Source: Chelonoidis abingdonii (taxonomy: Eukaryota; Chordata; Testudines; Testudinidae). Taken from it: a stretch of DNA of 64,000 nucleotides. The stretch is from assembly GCF_003597395.2 (NCBI RefSeq), contig NC_133770.1, positions 82,312,055 to 82,376,054 of the forward strand. Reading direction: 5' to 3'. The first letter of the stretch is position 1. Every line of letters begins with the position of its first letter. The notes beneath the pieces were generated by a model that made no database searches, was not told where the DNA came from, and saw only the letters and a program-made list of their open reading frames with translations. Below are positions 59,125 to 64,000 of the stretch, in pieces. A program made the translations under genes and the position numbers.

Positions 59125-60278
59125 CCTAAGAAACATAAAGCTTCTATTTTCATGCAAGAGTTGGTAGCAGAGCTGGGTGAAAGTTGGAAATTCTGTTCTG
59201 TAGGAAATTCTTTAAAAAAAAAATAATAATCATTCCATTTTGGAATGAAAATAACAATTTTAGAAACTTCCTGTGGAAGGGAAAATCTGAAACAACAATT
59301 CTTTAGGAATGATTGAAACATTTCATTTAGAAAACTTTTGAAATGAAATACAGCGCATGCTCTCACACTCCCAGCTCAGGGCTTCTAGACTTCCAGCACC
59401 CTGTCAGGCCTAGAAGACTGACACAGAATCAGGCGCCTTGCTCTGAGCACCACAGCTGATTTGGGAGACTTGCAGCTTGGAAGCTGGGTTGGTGGAGCAC
59501 GACCAGCGCACCACAACTAAGCAGACAGTGGCTAAAGCCTTGCATGGTGTGGGGTGCACAAGGACGATACCTAGATGCTTAACAGATCAGTGCTGAAATA
59601 AAAACTGCCGCCCCCAAATCCAGTATTACTGCTGTGAAAATGGAGTATGTTCACATCGGGGAGATGATGTCTAATGCAGCAGCACCTCCTAGTGCTCCTT
59701 CACCAGAGAACAGTGAGCTTCACCAGCAGAGAGCCACATAGTAAATACATTATGAAAATGCAAACTCTCTTAGAGGAGAGAGAGAAGAAAATATTTGATC
59801 TCACTGTTTTGTAACAACAAAAAAACCCCCCAAAACACCAAACAAACAACCATTCAAAAACAATTCCAGAGATATTTGTCATATAGCAGCTGCCTGTTTC
59901 CATTTTGATAAGCTAATTTTATCTTGACTTCTGTCATCTTCTATTTCCCTGATTTTTTTCCCTTTAAACCTTTTTTGCTGACATAAATCTAAATTTTTCC
60001 CCACACTCTGACTGACCAAAACCTTGCATTTCTATTTGTTTGCAATAATTTTTTGTATATAAACATACTGAGGGCACTCATACTACAGTGACAGGGGGTC
60101 AAGATAGAAATCTGGATGCATGGACAGATAGATTTAAAAAAAAACAATTCACAAATTAAGCATTTTTACATGCAAATGAATACCTCTACATGTGCTACAG
60201 ATTTACATATGCCTTTTACAGCACATTATGGATAATGATTTTTAAAAATGTACATAATGCAGTGCTAAATTAACCCTT

Positions 60279-60326
60279 GGTATAGTTAATTCAGTTACAC
60301 CAGGTATAGTTAATTCAGTTACACAA
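60279..60326. repeat. 24-bp direct tandem repeat, two units
   Basis: ggtatagttaattcagttac begins each unit, at 60279 and 60303. The units differ only near the end (cacca and cacaa). Confidence 0.85.
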
Positions 60327-60489
60327 GGGATGAATCTGGCCCACAGTTACAGCTATAAAATGTGTGTGTGTATTATGTGAGTGTATGTGAGATATAGACA
60401 CACATGTATGAAATTATTCTAATGACACACTAATATCTATTTATATATTTAAGTGAACTGGGAAAAGGTGACACAGGTAGCAACGCTTC

Positions 60490-60640
60490 TAACGATTTTG
60501 GCCATAATCTTTCTGTGCCTCTATTCTCCATATGTAAAATGGAAGTAATAGTATCACCTCCCACCTCAAGGGTATTGTAAAGATAATTTAATTAATGTTT
60601 GTAAAGCACTAAGATATTATGAGAAATGCATTATAGAAAT
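60490..60640 (+). repeat. MIR-like SINE relic
   Basis: The words ctgtgcctctattctcc, atgtaaaatggaagtaat, cacctcaagggtattgt and tttgtaaagcactaagat follow the MIR/CORE-SINE order. Confidence 0.6.
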
Positions 60641-61347
60641 GCCCATGAGGAAATTAATAATGCTGCATGAGGTGCAGAGTTTGGATGGAGTGCAGTAGAT
60701 AAGGCCTGGGGGCGCACAATTAAATGATGAGGGATAAAAAGAAATATTCAATAACTTCCAATCTAGTGAGCACCATCCGTTGTGTGTACTGAATGAGGAG
60801 TGGGTCCTGTGGAAAAAATAATATGTGATCATGTAATTATCATGCATATGCACAAGAGGGCTGAATTAAAGTTGCACAGGCAACATTTGTTCTGGCATTT
60901 CCAAACTTTTGAGTGCTTCACTTGCCCTCGAGTGAACCTGATTGTAGATTTCTTCTGATGTAATATATACTATATCTGAATGTGTGTTTGTGTCTTTTTC
61001 TTCTTTTCTCATATCTATTTGAATATACTTAAGAAAAGAAAATAAGAAAAGAAAATGGATGTATTCTCTGTCTGAGTTAACCATAAATATATGTAAACAA
61101 AACAATGCAACATACTACTTATGTTCTCAATTACTGGTACAGCAAATAGAGGAAAGGCATAGGTTACCAGATTTCCTTTCTCAATACTATGGTTCTATTT
61201 GTATGGACTGTTCTGACAGCAGAATAGTGTTAAGAGGAGCTGAGCAGCATGGATGCAGCCTTGTCTATACACAGCAGTTACGTTGCTTTAACTATTCTGG
61301 TATTGTTTACAGTGGTATAACCCTCCTGGTGTGGATGCAGTTATACT

Positions 61348-61795
61348 GCTGGCCTTGTCTACAATAGAAAGAGTTTGCTGATTTAGCTATACTGGCATAG
61401 CTGTACCCATAAACCCTCCTAATGTAGATTCAGCTTACACTGAGAAAAAACTTATTTTGCCAGTATAATTTATACCAGTTCCTAGAATGAAATAATTTAT
61501 TCCAGCAAAAGGCCTTTTTTGCCAGTATAACTGTGTCTATAGATGGACACAGCTATATGGGTATAAGTTTTAAATGTAGATCAGGCAATATAAAGGTGCT
61601 CATTCTGGTATAGCCTATTCTCATGTGAGAAGGGGGATAAGGAGGATAAGCTATAGTGGTTTAAGGCATCTTTATACTTGTATAGTTGTGCCCACATTAG
61701 GAGTTTGACTGGCATAGCTAGTTCGGTAAAAAAATCCAACCCCTGATCCTCATCATTATGCTGGTAAAAAACTGTGTGTAGGCCAGGCCTTAGGA
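61348..61795. repeat. MITE with ggccttgtctac ends
   Basis: Left tggccttgtctacaa and right tgtgtaggccaggcctt are imperfect inverted repeats about 445 bp apart. The interior has many tatac.ggcat(ag) words in both orientations. No clean duplication found. Confidence 0.5.
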
Positions 61796-61919
61796 ACCTC
61801 ATCAGGAAGGAAGGAGTAGCTAAAATACTCCGCTGTGCTTCACATTGTCACTTACTGGTAGTGGGCACTTTGGGAGCTACTTTTCACTCCTGTCATGAAA
61901 ATTTAGTCTTCATGTCTTC

Positions 61920-61990
61920 ATTGTATGAACTCAGTCAAGCCACTTTACCTCTCCATACTGTTTCCCTACCAGTAAAATATTTGTCACATG
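61920..61990 (+). repeat. short MIR-like relic
   Basis: The words tcaagccactttacctctcc and accagtaaaat fit the MIR core order but cover only about 70 bp. Confidence 0.4.
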
Positions 61991-63475
61991 AGTCTGGTGA
62001 AGATTAACTGATGTCTGTAACATGCCGTGCCATCCTTGGACCCAAGTACAAAGATGCCCTCAGATACATGTGCTCAGTTTCCATGGACTTCCCATTGAAA
62101 TCAACAAGAGCTGCCTGAGCATGGTGTAAATTGTTATTGAAATAAATTGAGCTATGCTAGTTTATACCAACCGAGGATCTGCCCCCTGAATTCTTTTCAA
62201 GTAGTGTGGTACAAGTGCAGGTCAGGCCTCAGAAAAAAGCTCCTGATGAAAACAAGCATCCTGTGTGCTAGGAAGGACCATATACTAGAATCAGACAAGT
62301 GATCTGTTCATGGAAACCTTTAATCAGAAACATTTTAGGGAAGTACTAAATCACAGTTCTATGGCCTTGTGCTGATCTCTGGCACACAGGTGTACTGTAA
62401 ATCTAGCATCATTCATTGATATTGTGACTATAATTTCAGAATCTGAGTTAGTGTGTGTGTATTTAGCTGTTTTGGAGAAAGTTGTTTTTTCATTGCCAGA
62501 ACACATGCGGCAGTAAATAATGTCACATAGAAAATAGATTTACAGGCTTGAGTGCTGGTGCTATTTCCTAGCTTTTAAAGCTCTGTGGTTCAGCATGCAT
62601 AGCCAAAAGATTTTAATTCTGCTTAGTAACAGATAGTTTCCTCCAGAGGGCATTTTGCACTGAACTTTAATGGTTTAAAGGATGATAGCCAAGTGGAGTG
62701 AAATCACCAGAAACCTGCAATCTATTTTGTTAACTGTAAGATATGTGCACCCCAGAATTATTAGAGTGAGGAAGTTAGTATCAACTGGCCATCAATAAAA
62801 TTATTATTAACCCTTAAAAGGAGCAGGTAACAGTTTGTTGGAGCATCTACCCCAGTATAATTGATTTACTTTTTTAAGTGACACAACACAAACTCACCTT
62901 TCTAGTGCCTGGCTTTCTGTGTCTGTGGTGAGTAAAGACTAGCTGAATGCCTCAACTCAAACATTCTTAATGTCTATTCTATTCTCTGTATGCTGACATC
63001 CCCAACTACCTGATTATCCCATCTCCACAGTTTCTCACACAAATGAGTGAAAGTGTAGGAGAAAAGGGAACATGAAGGAGCAGAGAAAGGATTAAATGGA
63101 ACAATTATAGTTAATGACTTAAGCCCGTCAGGATGCATTCATAGCAAACTAGGCAACCGTATTGTCCTCTAAAAATATTTGAGAGTCATAAGTGGAGAGA
63201 AAACAAAAGAAATAGGGTGCTTTGTTTTAAAGATATAATTTCATCAGTACACTACAATGGAAAGTTAACTACAGGTGGGTAGTGTGGTCAGGAGAGACTG
63301 AACAATCTTCAGTATAGAGATCAAGGAATCAACAAGGTACAAAGAACAAATCAGGTGGTTTAGCTGAGTCAGCATGGCTGGGAAACAGTAGTCAAATCAC
63401 AAAATATTGGCCATTTTTTATCACGCTTTGTAGGAACTCTTCCATAACGAGTATATGCCATACTTTACAGTACTA

Positions 63476-63699
63476 GTATCAGAGGGGTTGCCGTGTTAGT
63501 CTGGATCTGTAAAAGCAGCAGAGAATCCTGTGGCACTTTATAGACTAACAGACATTTTGGAGCGTGAGCTTTTGTGGGTGAATACCCACTTCGTCAGACA
63601 CAGGCGTCCTGCGTCTGACGAAGTGGGTATTCACCCACGAAAGCTGACGCTCCAAAACGTCTGTTAGTCTATAAGGTGCCACAGGATTCTCTGCTGCTT
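63476..63699. repeat. foldback repeat, second copy
   Basis: The head gtatcagaggggttgccgtg is followed by a 96-bp arm (63509-63604) whose near-perfect reverse complement is 63608-63704, with a 3-bp spacer. Both arms contain the words acccacttcgtcaga and gttagtctataaggtgccac (the latter inverted in the left arm). The flanks share ttacagtacta (63465-63475 and 63700-63710), a likely target duplication. The inverted arm lacks the first 33 bases of the head. Confidence 0.8.
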
Positions 63700-64000
63700 T
63701 TACAGTACTAATCACTCACCATGGAGATGTATTTCCCATGTTCTCCCTTCCCTCTTCCTCTCCCACATTGTGAGTGTTTCTCTCACTTACTGTTTGATGT
63801 CTAACATATAATTCAATTCTGTGAATAATTACTGCCAACCACATTACACTGGAGCCAATTGCACTACTCACAGCAGGAAGCCCAACGCTCAGTGGTAAGT
63901 GTTTGAGGATCAGGCCCTGAAATTCTAATCTTTTGGGAGCTGAGAAAATCTCAATCATTTATTCTGTTAAGTGCCCCTCATGTTTAGGGTACTAAATACA

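Larger units (their letters stand above)
58613..64000 (+). other. intron 10 of the collagen VI gene (open at right edge)
   Basis: From the donor at 58613 to the window end there is no further vWA or Gly-X-Y sequence. The stretch holds MITEs, MIR-like relics and a foldback, listed separately. It is the longest intron seen (over 5.3 kb). Confidence 0.65.

Noticed and set aside
58613..64000. A ninth vWA exon before the window end
   Set aside because: No ADI.FL.D or ITDG-type motif with splice sites was found on the plus strand after 58613.

Overview
This window reads as nuclear DNA of a land vertebrate, most probably a turtle. The evidence is split-exon coding sequence with canonical GT-AG introns, several CR1 LINE copies with the 3' tails typical of chelonian and archosaur genomes, many short hAT-type DNA elements with exact 8-bp target duplications, a tRNA-derived SINE, and degraded L3/MIR-like pieces. 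Nothing prokaryotic is present. The assignment to turtle rests on recognising repeat families from memory, not on a search.

Bases 1-42,313 hold no intact host gene that I can support. The region is built of mobile elements: a minus-strand CR1 (3360-5945) whose middle is oddly scrambled, a plus-strand CR1 (27530-30590), CR1 tails, hAT-like MITEs with verifiable 8-bp duplications, foldback elements, a possible solo LTR (19484-20580), a fossil of a protein-primed family-B DNA polymerase of Maverick/Polinton (adintovirus) type (10640-12865), and an unidentified open-frame stretch (34981-36536).

Bases 42,314-64,000 hold the 5' part of a collagen VI gene on the plus strand: a leader exon with a signal peptide and eight exons, each encoding one complete von Willebrand factor A (vWA) domain. 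All eight domain exons are flanked by phase-1 introns and are multiples of three long, giving 1587 codons up to base 58,612. The last donor is at 58,613 and no later exon is seen, so the gene runs off the right edge. Domain order and sequence best fit COL6A4, the alpha-4(VI) chain, which is broken in humans. Compared with my recollection of the mouse chain, this gene seems to keep two further vWA domains that resemble the last ones before the helix in alpha-5 and alpha-6.

The encoded N-terminal region would be secreted and work in the extracellular matrix as a string of adhesive modules ahead of the collagen helix. Metal-binding (MIDAS) residues are intact in domains 1, 2, 5 and 6 and altered in domains 3, 4, 7 and 8. 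The introns carry more hAT elements, foldbacks, a minisatellite and MIR-like relics, which explains most open frames outside the exons.
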